62,046 bases of DNA from Thiotrichaceae bacterium (GTDB lineage: Bacteria > Pseudomonadota > Gammaproteobacteria > Thiotrichales > Thiotrichaceae), in contig WFRR01000052.1 in the NCBI GenBank assembly GCA_015486375.1, forward strand, positions 1-62,046. Reading direction: 5' to 3'. This document shows positions 1 to 8,888 of this stretch, piece by piece; within the stretch, counting starts at the first letter, position 1; each line of letters begins with the position of its first letter. Below the pieces are notes generated by a model. That model saw only the letters and a program-made list of their open reading frames with translations. It did not search any database and had not been told where the DNA came from. The position numbers and the translations under genes were made by a program.

Positions 1-676
1 AAATCGGGTAAAAGCGGGTTTCTCTCCCGCTCTCCCCACAACACCCCGCATGCGGCTCCGCACGGGGCGTTTCGCCTACCCTAATCCAATAGGGGAACTT
101 TCGTTCAGAAGCTCGTTTCCGATTTTACCGCCCAATAATTTCTTATTAGAGATAAGTCGGGCTGCTCTCCTATAGACGTTCAGACCTTCACCCTGTCCTA
201 CCCATTACGGTAGGCGTTTGGCTACTATGTCGTCTGCTGACTTCTGCTTAATCAATCCACGGATTACTCCGCTAACCGCAATCAGTTTCCATCTTGTTCG
301 CTCTCTTTTGGCTGATGGATTTCCAAAGAGCCAAGGCAATTGTTACGCCTTGCCTTAGTGCGTATCTTCTGATTGCTCGTTAAGCAGATCTCCCCAGATA
401 AGAACGTGAACTTTCCCTGCACTGCCTCACCATTTACTGTCTCTCTCGAACCGATGGGTTTCGTGATCCTTGGCTCACTCACCTCCGAGACTCAGCCTTA
501 TATGATGTTTCTGTTCGTAAGCTCGCAGTTTTGCGCTCGGGCTTCCTTCCCACAATTCCTCGCGGACTTGCAGTTGCCGTCGGCTAGTAGTTATAATCTT
601 CGCTATCACAGCGAGAGGTAGGTTCTCCTACAGAGGACTTTCACCTCATTAGTTCACGCCCATGCTGGGCGTACCA
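1..676 (-). ncRNA. Group II intron RNA without an encoded reverse transcriptase
   Basis: Read on the minus strand, the 5' end near 676 starts with a GTACGCCCAGC-like sequence and the motif GGTGAAAGTCC follows within 40 bases. Further in come GAAGTCAGCAG and GGTGAAGGTCTGAAC (about 180-245), which in complete bacterial introns sit just before the reverse transcriptase start. The 3' end carries the GC-rich GTGCGGAGCCGCATGCGGGG hairpin (domain V-like) and ends with TTTTACCCGAT near position 1-4. A relic AGGAG (about 168-172) stands where the maturase gene would begin, but no such gene follows: domain IV is only a short spacer. The intron would therefore need a maturase in trans to move or splice well. 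It lies antisense to the serine hydrolase gene that resumes at about 675. The exact 5' boundary is uncertain because the usual GUGYG is not perfect. Confidence 0.8.
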
Positions 677-1307
677 AGGTTTATCACCTGAAGGAACCCG
701 CATTCTTAGCAGTAGCAATAGTAATATCCGACAAACATTATCCGCAGGGGTTGCCAGTGAAGAGGCATATGGGCTTGGCTTAGAAGTTAAGACATTGAGT
801 AATGGATTGCAATATATTGGTCATACGGGTGGTTTTGATAATTTTAATAGTGTCATTGGCTTCTTTCCTGATAAAAAAATTGCTTTTGCCTTATTAATCA
901 ATAGTGAAAGTGATCGTTCTTCACAACTAACGAGTGAAAATGGCATTGAAAATAGGATTGCAGAATTACTCAATCAGGACGTGATTAATAAAACCACTGA
1001 AGGCAATAGTAATCATATGAATTATTTTAAATTGGCACTGAATCAAGCACTCAGTGTTGATGTTTCTGTCAATTATCAAACCCGTGATAATACTGCGATT
1101 GCAGGAAAAGATTATGTAGAGACGAAAGATACGGTCACCATTCGTGCTGGAAAAACTAGCCAAACGATTGGCATCGAAATTATTGCAGACGATAAGAGTG
1201 AAAAGGATGAAATTTTCTCTTTGGTACTAACTAACCCTTCAGGTGCTAATTTCCCTGATGGTGTGCAAGAAATCGTTGCGACACATACCATTATTGATGA
1301 TGATTAG
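675..1307 (+). pseudogene. 3' part of a serine hydrolase (beta-lactamase family) with C-terminal Calx-beta domain, interrupted by the intron
   Basis: Open reading continues from the intron edge at about 675 without a start codon; the first canonical start is TTG at 795, inside the conserved fold. Residues around YGLGLEV and GHTGGFDNFNSVIGFFP match the C-terminal part of class C beta-lactamase-like serine hydrolases, where the HTGG triad is the third catalytic motif. The sequence then runs directly into a complete Calx-beta module starting at TEGNSN and including AIAGKDY and the final DDD. The SxxK catalytic part must lie left of the window. The intron is in antisense orientation and cannot be spliced out of this mRNA, so the gene is probably broken. 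A 130-residue independent product from TTG 795 is possible but would lack the catalytic serine. Confidence 0.65.
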
Positions 1308-1409
1308 ATTGATATATCCGCTAATTGAAATCTTAAAGTAAGTTATGGATTATTAACGCGCTTGATTATAATGCTGTGTAATTTTATTAATCATTAATTG
1401 ATGCACATT

Positions 1410-2609
1410 ATGAATCCAGATTTGACGCATTTACATCCTTATCCCTTTCAAAAAATTGCAGAATTAAAAGCAGGTGTTGTACCGCCTAAAGAACTGGCGA
1501 TGATCTCACTGGCAATGGGTGAGCCGAAACATGCGACCCCTGAGATGATCAAACGTGCCATACAAGATAATCTCAGCGGTCTTGGCAATTATCCGTTAAC
1601 AAAAGGCAGCACTGAACTTAGACAAAGTATCAGTAACTGGCTAACACAACGCTTTCATTTACCCAAAGATTCTATTAATCCTGCCCAGCATGTAATGCCT
1701 GTTAATGGCACACGAGAAGCATTATTTGCTTTTGCCCAATGTGTGGTTGATGCTAAACAAAGCGATGCCAGTATTGTGATGCCAAACCCTTTCTACCAAA
1801 TTTATGAAGGGGCAGCACTCTTAGCAGGAGCAAAACCTGTCTATCTACCTTGTACAGAAGAGACAGATTTTGTTCCTAATTTCGATGCAGTCAGTGCAGA
1901 AACATGGGATGCCTGTCAGTTAATTTATTTATGTAGTCCGGGGAATCCTACAGGGGCAGTGATTAATCGCACTGAAATGCAAAAATTACTTAATTTAGCT
2001 GAAAAGCATGATTTTATTATTGCCTCTGATGAGTGCTATTCCGAATTGTATTTTGATGAAGCACATCCACCCACGGGTTTACTCGAAGTCGCGGCACAAA
2101 TGGGAAATAGTGATTATCAGCGTTGTGTGGTGTTTCATAGTCTTTCTAAACGCTCTAATGCTCCCGGTCTACGTTCAGGCTTTGTCGCGGGTGATGCGAA
2201 AATCCTAGAACAGTTTTTGTTATATCGTACTTATCATGGTTGCGCGATGTCTCCTGTGTTTCAAGCTGCAAGTTCCGTCGCATGGCAAGATGAAACCCAT
2301 GTAAAACACAATCGAGATTTGTATCGCCAAAAGTTTTCTGCGGTATTAGAAATTTTACAGCCTATTTTAGCGGTACAACAACCTGAAGCCAGTTTTTATC
2401 TATGGCCTGAAACTCCCATTAATGAAGAACAATTTACGAAAAATTTATTTGCCCAACAACACGTTAATGTCGTACCGGGGAGCTATTTATCCCGTGAGGT
2501 CAATGGCTTTAATCCGGGGAGCTACCGTATTCGAATGGCTTTGGTTGCATCTGTGCAAGAGTGTATTGAAAGTGCAGAGCGAATACGACATTTTGTACAG
2601 CATCTATAA
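1410..2609 (+). CDS. dapC: Succinyldiaminopimelate transaminase
   Basis: PLP-dependent class I/II aminotransferase of about 400 residues that converts N-succinyl-2-amino-6-ketopimelate to N-succinyl-LL-diaminopimelate in lysine and peptidoglycan precursor synthesis, in the cytoplasm. The N-terminus MNPDLTHLHPYPF is typical of the DapC subfamily and sets the start at 1410 rather than at the in-frame TTG 1398 or ATG 1401. The substrate/cofactor stretch YLCSPGNPTGAV, the ASDECYSELYF segment and the PLP lysine in HSLSKRSNAPGLRSG are present, as is a C-terminal arginine region NPGSYRIRMAL. dapD follows after about 70 bases on the same strand, supporting the assignment and a shared transcript. Confidence 0.92.
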   Translation: MNPDLTHLHPYPFQKIAELKAGVVPPKELAMISLAMGEPKHATPEMIKRAIQDNLSGLGNYPLTKGSTELRQSISNWLTQRFHLPKDSINPAQHVMPVNGTREALFAFAQCVVDAKQSDASIVMPNPFYQIYEGAALLAGAKPVYLPCTEETDFVPNFDAVSAETWDACQLIYLCSPGNPTGAVINRTEMQKLLNLAEKHDFIIASDECYSELYFDEAHPPTGLLEVAAQMGNSDYQRCVVFHSLSKRSNAPGLRSGFVAGDAKILEQFLLYRTYHGCAMSPVFQAASSVAWQDETHVKHNRDLYRQKFSAVLEILQPILAVQQPEASFYLWPETPINEEQFTKNLFAQQHVNVVPGSYLSREVNGFNPGSYRIRMALVASVQECIESAERIRHFVQHL

Positions 2610-2679
2610 ACACGCCCTAGATAGTGAGTGGATAAAAAATATGTGATACTGCGATAATTTCAGCTTAAAGGATAATGTA

Positions 2680-3576
2680 ATGATAAAGCGTATGGGTCAT
2701 AAATATATTGATGTAGCAACAGGAACAACGCTTGATGTCTGGTTTCCTACAAATAATCGTAAAGTAGACAGAAATTGTTTAGCCAAGAAAGTCGGTTTAC
2801 TTACCAGTGAATTTGTTGAGGTCGAAATTGAATCTTATGATTCTGCCCCTCAGTCAACGGAAGATGCTTATTTGCGCTTACACCTATTATCGGAGTGTCA
2901 AGTACAGCCGAATAATATTAACCTCGAGGGTATTTTTGCTTTATTACCCAATATTGCATGGACATCTGCGGGACCTGTTTTACCTTCACTCCTCAATACT
3001 CTCCGTGAAAGAATGGCGGCGGAATGTCATCACTTAAGCGTAACTTCCATTGATAAATTCCCACAAATGACCAATTATGTTGTACCTGAAGGGGTGCGTA
3101 TCGCGAATGCTGATCGGGTTCGTCTTGGCGCACACTTAGCCGCAGGAACAACGGTTATGCATGAAGGTTTCGTTAACTTTAATGCAGGGACGCTTGGAAG
3201 TTCGATGGTAGAAGGCAGAATTAGTGCAGGTGTCGTGGTTGGTAATGGTTCTGATATTGGTGGCGGTGCATCAATTATGGGAACACTATCAGGTGGCGGT
3301 AAACAGGTTATTTCAATCGGTGAAAAAAGTCTCTTAGGTGCAAACTCTGGGCTTGGTATTTCACTGGGTGATAATTGTATTGTTGAAGCAGGTTTATATA
3401 TTACAGCGGGTACAAAAGTTAAAACCCCCGATGGCACTGTCCTGTCTGCCAAAGAGCTGTCGGGTCAGTCAGGACTATTGTATAGAAGACATAGCCAAAC
3501 AGGTTCAGTACAAGTGATCGAGATTAATTCATCACTTTGGGGCGGTTTAAACGACAATTTACATAATAATGATTAG
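2680..3576 (+). CDS. dapD: 2,3,4,5-tetrahydropyridine-2,6-dicarboxylate N-succinyltransferase
   Basis: Enzyme of the succinylase branch of lysine/diaminopimelate synthesis, using succinyl-CoA and tetrahydrodipicolinate. Residues from about 125 to 270 show the left-handed beta-helix hexapeptide pattern (repeated G/A-x-x-V/I units) with the family signature [19 protein letters not shown] followed by [18 protein letters not shown]. The type is the Pseudomonas-like DapD, although at 298 residues it is somewhat shorter than the roughly 340 usual in that subfamily, the difference being in the N-terminal domain. An AAGGATAA ribosome-binding site lies just upstream of ATG 2680; an earlier ATG is immediately followed by TAA. 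It sits right after dapC, the next enzyme in the pathway. Confidence 0.92.
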   Translation: MIKRMGHKYIDVATGTTLDVWFPTNNRKVDRNCLAKKVGLLTSEFVEVEIESYDSAPQSTEDAYLRLHLLSECQVQPNNINLEGIFALLPNIAWTSAGPVLPSLLNTLRERMAAECHHLSVTSIDKFPQMTNYVVPEGVRIANADRVRLGAHLAAGTTVMHEGFVNFNAGTLGSSMVEGRISAGVVVGNGSDIGGGASIMGTLSGGGKQVISIGEKSLLGANSGLGISLGDNCIVEAGLYITAGTKVKTPDGTVLSAKELSGQSGLLYRRHSQTGSVQVIEINSSLWGGLNDNLHNND

Positions 3577-3593
3577 TTGCTAATTTTAGCTGA

Positions 3594-4505
3594 CTAACAG
3601 GTTATTAATTTTATCCATTGCTGACGTTCGGTTTCAGTCAGTGGATAATTAATCTGCTCGAAAAACTCCCACAACCTTTGGTATTCTTGCTGTGTATGTT
3701 GTCTACAACGTTGTAGGGGTTGCTCTAAAGGGGCATCATGAATATCACAAACAATCTTGGTCAAACGCTGTGATAAACGCATCTGTTCAACATGGGCTGC
3801 AATCAAGTTTTGTAAGTATTTAGCCCGTCGCATTTTTGCTTTGCCTATTTCAGGAATAGAAGCAATTAAATTTTCTAATGTGCCAAATCGATTTAATAAC
3901 TGTGCAGCAGTCGACATTCCTATCTCTGGAACACCGGGGATATTATCGGCTTTATCTCCTGCAATGGCTAATAGGTCTGCGATCTGCTTAGGCCAAACTT
4001 TAAAACGTTTTTTTATAGCCCGATAATCCAGCTTCTTATTGTGATTATATTCCCACCAAATATCACCTTTATGAATTAATTGGGTTAAATCTTTGTCCGC
4101 AGTAATTAAAATAATTTGTTTATTTTGACGGCGATAATGTTGAGCCAATGTACCAATCAAGTCATCCGCTTCATAATATCCGCTACTAAACTCCGCTAAT
4201 CCCATCAATCTTAATAATGACCTGCATAATCTAAATTGATAACGTAAATCATCGGGAGCTGATTTACGATGCGCCTTGTATTCAGGATAAATAGCACGCC
4301 GATGGGACTCTTTTAAGGTCTGGTCAAAAGCAAATCCTATTTGCATGGGTTGTTCTTGAGTTAATAGATGATAAACAAAATCTATAAAGCCATGAACAGC
4401 ATTAACAGGATTATTATCCTTGTCTTTTAATGACTTAGGTATCTTGAACCATGATCGAAATATATAAATATTTGAATCGACCAACCATATTTTTTGAGGT
4501 GTCAT
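3594..4505 (-). CDS. 5'-3' exonuclease / flap endonuclease (ExoIX/Xni-like)
   Basis: Stand-alone homologue of the N-terminal 5' nuclease domain of DNA polymerase I. Acidic metal-binding motifs are visible in order: LVDSN near the N-terminus, YYEADDLIGTLA, ITADKDLTQLI, and GDKADNIPGVPEIG, the last being the start of the helix-hairpin-helix that binds DNA. About 303 residues, longer than the roughly 250 of enteric Xni. ATG 4505 is preferred over the TTG 4514 because the protein family begins a few residues before the first acidic motif. It is convergent with dapD (17 bases apart). Its role is presumably removal of flaps or RNA primers in repair and replication; the exact in vivo substrate cannot be told from sequence. 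Confidence 0.85.
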   Translation of the reverse strand: MTPQKIWLVDSNIYIFRSWFKIPKSLKDKDNNPVNAVHGFIDFVYHLLTQEQPMQIGFAFDQTLKESHRRAIYPEYKAHRKSAPDDLRYQFRLCRSLLRLMGLAEFSSGYYEADDLIGTLAQHYRRQNKQIILITADKDLTQLIHKGDIWWEYNHNKKLDYRAIKKRFKVWPKQIADLLAIAGDKADNIPGVPEIGMSTAAQLLNRFGTLENLIASIPEIGKAKMRRAKYLQNLIAAHVEQMRLSQRLTKIVCDIHDAPLEQPLQRCRQHTQQEYQRLWEFFEQINYPLTETERQQWIKLITC

Positions 4506-4514
4506 AACTATCAA

Positions 4515-5091
4515 CCGTGCCGTTTAACCATTAAATAATAAAGTCTATTAATGATAATATAATATTCTACTTATAATAAGAATAAAAAATTCTAAATAAT
4601 ATATTAACACTTGCTTAACACTATGTTATTCATATAAAGTTCATTTTTATTTAAAAATTGTCAACCAAATCTTTACATTTTGCGTTTGTATTCAAATATA
4701 GCCCTTTTATTCGTTGATATTGTGTCGTTCATCTGTCGAGTATTGAGACAAATTAGGGAATGCTTTTTTATTAGAACCCTAAACTTTTTAAGAAAAAGAA
4801 TGAATAAAATTTTATTTTTTATCGTTTTAAGAAAAATTTCAAAAGATTTTTTTAAGATACATATAAGTAATAGTGATTGAGTCATTTAAATAGTCAATAG
4901 ATTTTTCTCTATTATCATTTGTTAATTTTGTTTTTTATAGACTTTCCCTAAGAAGCTTAGTTTTAGTTGTGACATAAACCGAAAACTAGAGAATAGCCCT
5001 AATATATATTCTTAGTTTTGCGGAACATTTAACCTATATCGTGATCAGAAAATGCTCTGATTCGATTTATACAATTGCAAGGACAGCAATA
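4515..5091. other. AT-rich intergenic region, no gene supported
   Basis: This 577-base stretch separates the divergent exonuclease and secreted-protein genes. It is very rich in A and T with many homopolymer runs. The two short open frames on opposite strands here (4673-4885 and 4680-4880) mirror each other, have Lys/Ile/Phe-rich low-complexity translations and no ribosome-binding sites, so they are not called. Promoters for both flanking genes must lie here, but no confident -35/-10 pair was identified. Confidence 0.6.
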
Positions 5092-6177
5092 ATGGACAAA
5101 AAATTAATAGCACTATTGATCATTAGTATGAGTGTTTTTTCAGCACATGTTCACGCAGCTTCTGAACAGCATGCAGTCAACGCTGTAAAAGCTGATCCAA
5201 TGAATCGCTTTATTGAGCAGATTTCAAATTTGATTCCCCTGATGAAAGAGAAGAAAGTAGCGACAACACAAGCCGACTCAAGATCTCAATCGAAACAAGC
5301 CCAGTTTGGATTTAGAGTAGATTACAAGAAGATGATTCAAGTTGAAAATACAGGTGCGACAGGTATGTTTCGTCGAGTTGTGAATGCACCGGGCGCTGGG
5401 ACAGGAGGCTCTAACGATAGTACAGTTGATACAACAACAAGTGCTAAAGTTCATAAAGCCACCATGAAGCTATCAGCAACCGTACCTGCGGGTTTAGGCT
5501 TAGCAGAGAAAGACTATGTTTGGTTAATAAAGTTTAAAAAGATCAAAGTTACCAAGAAAGGTAAAAGTATTACAGCAACATTACCTGAAGGTAAATATAC
5601 AGTTAAATTGACAGTTGGCGGTATCTCAACGACAAAAACGGTGGATCTAGGTGCATCAGGAGCAAGCAGCAATTTAGGAATGAGTTTGGGTCGAATAAAA
5701 TCATCAGTCTCCTTTGATGGGGGTGGTACAGCAAAATCTCGTTGGACTATTTATAAGATGAAGGGTAGTAAACGAGGCAGTAAGGTTTCTGGGGCAAAAA
5801 AAGGGGCATCACTCAGTCACGTTTTAAAGCCAGGTAAATATGAGTTAGTCGTTAAGCTTGGTTCAATCAAAGGCAGTAAAGGGATTACCATCAAAGCAGG
5901 CAAAATCGCTAAAGCCTCAATTCACTTACAAGGTGCAACCGTAAAACTGATGGTCACTAAAAGTGATTTAAAGTCGCCTTTAATGCAAGAAGCTACATGG
6001 ACAATCAAAGAGCAACCCAGCAATCGTATTGTTTTAACTAAAAAGCGTCACAGTGCCACTGTCACTTTAGCCCCCGGTAAATATACCGCTTCAGCGACCT
6101 CAGGTGGTATGACTAAAAATAAAAGTTTTGTAGTTAAACTAGGTAAAGAGAGTCGTGTTGCACTTGCAATGGAATAG
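5092..6177 (+). CDS. Secreted basic protein with three related beta-sandwich-like repeats
   Basis: No family recognised. ATG 5092 is chosen over GTG 5041 because it is preceded by AAGGA at good spacing and begins a classic signal peptide: MDKK, a hydrophobic core LIALLIISMSVF, then an AxA-type site HVHA before SEQ. The mature protein is about 340 residues and strongly basic (many Lys, few Cys). Three repeats of about 80-90 residues each end with a conserved P-G/E-GKY stretch (LPEGKYTVKL, LKPGKYELVV, LAPGKYTASA) preceded by a Trp-containing strand (VWLIKF, RWTIYK, TWTIKE) and followed by a short G-rich strand. The pattern resembles PEGA/carboxypeptidase-regulatory-like folds, but that is an inference. 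It is followed by a strong terminator and appears monocistronic. Confidence 0.75.
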   Translation: MDKKLIALLIISMSVFSAHVHAASEQHAVNAVKADPMNRFIEQISNLIPLMKEKKVATTQADSRSQSKQAQFGFRVDYKKMIQVENTGATGMFRRVVNAPGAGTGGSNDSTVDTTTSAKVHKATMKLSATVPAGLGLAEKDYVWLIKFKKIKVTKKGKSITATLPEGKYTVKLTVGGISTTKTVDLGASGASSNLGMSLGRIKSSVSFDGGGTAKSRWTIYKMKGSKRGSKVSGAKKGASLSHVLKPGKYELVVKLGSIKGSKGITIKAGKIAKASIHLQGATVKLMVTKSDLKSPLMQEATWTIKEQPSNRIVLTKKRHSATVTLAPGKYTASATSGGMTKNKSFVVKLGKESRVALAME

Positions 6178-6206
6178 ACAACATAAGTATATTTTAATAT
6201 GCTTTC

Positions 6207-6245
6207 ATACGAAAAGACGCTAATTGATTTAGCGTCTTTTCGTAT
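6207..6245. terminator. Bidirectional intrinsic terminator
   Basis: Perfect inverted repeat ATACGAAAAGACGCTAA / TTAGCGTCTTTTCGTAT with a 5-base loop. The A/T tracts on both sides of the GC core let it work for the plus-strand secreted protein and the minus-strand thiO gene, which converge here. Confidence 0.85.
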
Positions 6246-6281
6246 AAAAGAGTCAGAGTCAATTAATAAAAGAGGATGGTT

Positions 6282-7409
6282 TTAATTATTTTCTAGGAAC
6301 TCATGGCTTGCAGGACGTTCTCGACTTAAAGAAAAATGATTAATATCTAAAAATGAGGTTTTCCCCATTAACTTATCTAGCAGTAATTTGACTGAACCCA
6401 ATCCCATTGTGACACCATAACGATAATGACCTGTATTGATATATAGATTTTTTATTTCAGGATGCTCATCAATATAGGGGACTCCATTGGGTGAGGCAGG
6501 TCGTAGACCACACCAGTGATGTTCAATCTTTACCTGTTTAAGGAAGGGAGCTAATTGATAAGCTGTCTGCTGTAAGCTTTGTTTTGTTTTTGCATGAATT
6601 TGCTTATCAAATTGGGTAAATGCCAAACTTGAACCGCATAAGATACGTCCATCTTGACGCGGAATTAAATAACGTCCTTGATGTAAAATAATCCGCTTGA
6701 GTTGCTGTGGAGCAGCTTTAAACAAGATCATTTCACCTGAGACAGGTTTGACATTCAGAGGGGTATTTTTCCATGCATTCAATTGCCCACTCCATGCCCC
6801 TGTACACAAAATGACTCTATCAACCGTAATCGTTTCTTTTTCAGTTAATACGGCGGTGACCTGCTGGTTTCTACCTTGTTTAATATCCAACATAGCCGTG
6901 TGTGCTTGAATCTCCACCTGCATTTGTTCTAGGCGACATTTCAATGCTTTTAATAAACGGGGATTTCTTAGTTGCGCAATCTCTGGCATCCATAATGCTG
7001 ATTCAAACTGAGGGTGTAATTGGGCTTCAATGGCCTCTAAATCAGCATGATTATCGATAATCTGTAATTCACTCTTGTATTGCTTAGCCCATTGTTGAGC
7101 CTGTTCCAATTCATCTAAATTGGGTGTTAGTAAACCTGATTGAATCCATTCTGAATCAATGCCTGTTTTATCATATAAGTCTTGGCACAGTGATTGATAA
7201 TGTTGTTGCCCATAAGCTGAAAGTAGAGAAATTTCTTTCGCATAACGCCACGGATAAAGTGGGGAAAGAATACCGCCACCCGCCCATGAAGATTCTTTCG
7301 CTAACTCGCCTTTATCCAATAAGATAGGAGAATGACCTTGCTCTGCCAAAAAATAGGCCGTCAGCATACCAATAATGCCTCCGCCTATAATTGCAATACG
7401 TTCGCTCAA
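6282..7409 (-). CDS. thiO: Glycine oxidase ThiO (FAD-dependent)
   Basis: FAD-dependent amine oxidase of the DAO family that oxidises glycine to iminoacetate, which feeds the thiazole half of thiamine. The N-terminal Rossmann motif IIGGGIIGMLTAYFLAEQG binds FAD, followed by ESSWAGGGILSPLYPW, a stretch characteristic of ThiO. Near the C-terminus GLRPASPNGVPYIDEHP and NTGHYRYGVTMG match the family's substrate/FAD region. The length (375 residues) is normal. It lies 4 bases after apaG on the same strand. No other thi gene or TPP riboswitch is seen nearby, so assignment rests on sequence pattern alone. Confidence 0.88.
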   Translation of the reverse strand: MSERIAIIGGGIIGMLTAYFLAEQGHSPILLDKGELAKESSWAGGGILSPLYPWRYAKEISLLSAYGQQHYQSLCQDLYDKTGIDSEWIQSGLLTPNLDELEQAQQWAKQYKSELQIIDNHADLEAIEAQLHPQFESALWMPEIAQLRNPRLLKALKCRLEQMQVEIQAHTAMLDIKQGRNQQVTAVLTEKETITVDRVILCTGAWSGQLNAWKNTPLNVKPVSGEMILFKAAPQQLKRIILHQGRYLIPRQDGRILCGSSLAFTQFDKQIHAKTKQSLQQTAYQLAPFLKQVKIEHHWCGLRPASPNGVPYIDEHPEIKNLYINTGHYRYGVTMGLGSVKLLLDKLMGKTSFLDINHFSLSRERPASHEFLENN

Positions 7410-7413
7410 ATGA

Positions 7414-7797
7414 CTAATGCAACATATTCGGTAGTGCTAATAAGAAAACAGGAATATTTGCATTAAAATGTTCACCATCATCTGCCAGCATTTGATAGCT
7501 ACCTTCCATTGTACCGACAGGCGTTTCCATCATTGTGCCACTGGTATAGCGAAAGGTTTCATTAGGTTTTAAAAGCGGTTGTTTACCGATAACACCATCA
7601 CCTTTAACTTCTTGTTTACTACCATTAGAATCGGTAATAATCCAGTGTCGAGTTAATAATTTTGCAGAAATGTCTCCTTTGTTCGTAATCGTAATATGAT
7701 AGGCAAATACATAGAAATCATCCTCAGGGCGTGATTCTGTTTCAATGTATTGGGTTTCAACTTTAACAGCGATATTGTAGGGGGATGCTTTATTCAT
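7414..7797 (-). CDS. apaG: ApaG protein
   Basis: Small (127-residue) all-beta protein of the ApaG family, fibronectin-III-like. Conserved stretches are visible: YHITITNKGDISAKLLTRHWIITD, the GEGVIGKQP-type segment VKGDGVIGKQPLLKP, and GTMEGSYQM close to the C-terminus. In enterobacteria apaG lies with ksgA and apaH and has been linked to Co2+/Mg2+ handling; its biochemical role remains uncertain. Here it is upstream of thiO, 4 bases apart, so both are probably co-transcribed. Confidence 0.9.
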   Translation of the reverse strand: MNKASPYNIAVKVETQYIETESRPEDDFYVFAYHITITNKGDISAKLLTRHWIITDSNGSKQEVKGDGVIGKQPLLKPNETFRYTSGTMMETPVGTMEGSYQMLADDGEHFNANIPVFLLALPNMLH

Positions 7798-7924
7798 AAT
7801 GGGTATTATACGTTTTTAATCACGTTTATCGGTAAAAAGTTTGACTTTAGAGGAATTTTTTATAATTTTTAAATCTGAACCTATACTTAATAGATGGTAT
7901 TTTAATCGATGGAATATGTGAGAT

Positions 7925-8752
7925 ATGGACTTTAATTTACAGTTCGATTTAGGCAAAATCTCAGCAATCAGTACGGGAGTATTGGAAGCTGATCAGATTG
8001 ATTCTTACGCGTTCTCAGCAAGTATGGGACAGGTAATCAGTGTGAGTGTGTCCTCTTTACAAGATAACGCCAATTTTGATGTGCTTTATCAAGAAGACAA
8101 TGGGGATTGGGTTTATATTGATAATCATGAAGGGATTGCTTCGGAGAAAAAAGCGTGGAGTGGAATGTTACCCAATTCACGCGGTAATCAATACCTTATC
8201 GAAGTTAACAATTACTTTTCGACTCAAGCCGCAGAGTATGACTTATTTGTAGGAATTTCTAGTATTGCTCTGGATAATAAATACACCGAACGTTTAGTCA
8301 CTCAACATGCTGCAGACGGAATCTATTTAGGCATGGCATTACCCGATGTCATGAACAAAACTTCGGCTGAATCTGTCATGTTAAGTAGCGATGGTGAAGG
8401 CATTATTTCTTTAGAAATTCTAACAGGACATAAGTTTCTTATGGCCTTATATATGGATACAGACTGTATTGGGCATTGCTCTAAAGTCAAAAGGATTGAA
8501 GCATGGGGACGCGAATTTATGACGCAAGAAGGCGTATTTCCGACCATGCCATTAGGTGAAGCCATTGAAATTTATGGTGGACTAGAAAATATTGCCTTTT
8601 CAGAAACAGAAGCAAGGGAATTTGCTACATTTGTTAATCATCCTAAAGGCATTGTTTTTGAAGTCTATGGGGGTGATTTTCCTGATAATGATAATGACAC
8701 TCAAGTTATGTTGCCTGATGCTCAAGTCGTGGCCTTATGGATTAAAAACTAA
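7925..8752 (+). CDS. PPC-domain protein with a DUF1131-like C-terminal region
   Basis: No function assigned. The first 110 residues look like a bacterial pre-peptidase C-terminal (PPC) beta-sandwich: DSYAFSASMGQVISVSV, then NFDVLYQEDNGDW, and YLIEVNNYFSTQAAEYDL. The second half (about 125-275) includes VKRIEAWGREFMTQEGVFPTMPLGEAIEIYG, a layout resembling the T-x-x-G-i-x-x-G-x-x-l-x-E-A-x-x-x-Y-G signature of small periplasmic domains such as DUF1131; this match is tentative. It has two neighbouring cysteines (DCIGHC). No signal peptide is visible at ATG 7925, which is odd because PPC domains are normally secreted; either the true start is missed or the protein is cytoplasmic. Confidence 0.6.
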   Translation: MDFNLQFDLGKISAISTGVLEADQIDSYAFSASMGQVISVSVSSLQDNANFDVLYQEDNGDWVYIDNHEGIASEKKAWSGMLPNSRGNQYLIEVNNYFSTQAAEYDLFVGISSIALDNKYTERLVTQHAADGIYLGMALPDVMNKTSAESVMLSSDGEGIISLEILTGHKFLMALYMDTDCIGHCSKVKRIEAWGREFMTQEGVFPTMPLGEAIEIYGGLENIAFSETEAREFATFVNHPKGIVFEVYGGDFPDNDNDTQVMLPDAQVVALWIKN

Positions 8753-8810
8753 GTACCTTTCAATACAATTACCCGATTGAATCCTTTATATTTCAAAAAT
8801 TGTACCTATA

Positions 8811-8863
8811 TTAGCAAAAGTTGTGATTTGACAGTTTTCCTATCAATTCCAATATTTTGCTAA
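8811..8863 (+). promoter_or_regulatory. hrcA promoter flanked by CIRCE-like half sites
   Basis: A consensus -35 TTGACA (8828-8833) is followed after 17 bases by AATATT (8851-8856). Around it lie the inverted half sites TTAGCAAAA (8811-8819) and TTTTGCTAA (8855-8863), 35 bases apart. Their outer TTAGCA/TGCTAA bases equal those of CIRCE, the HrcA operator, whose usual spacer is only 9 bases. Autoregulation by HrcA is therefore possible but the spacing is non-canonical. Confidence 0.45.
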
Positions 8864-8888
8864 CACTTATAATTTTTGATTCTCCACT

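Noticed and set aside
282-621. Two overlapping open frames on opposite strands in the first 700 bases
   Set aside because: They lie within the group II intron RNA; the translations are by-products of conserved RNA structure and have no proper start context.
4673-4885. Two mirrored 66-70 codon open frames in the AT-rich gap
   Set aside because: Low-complexity Lys/Ile/Phe sequences on both strands with no ribosome-binding site.
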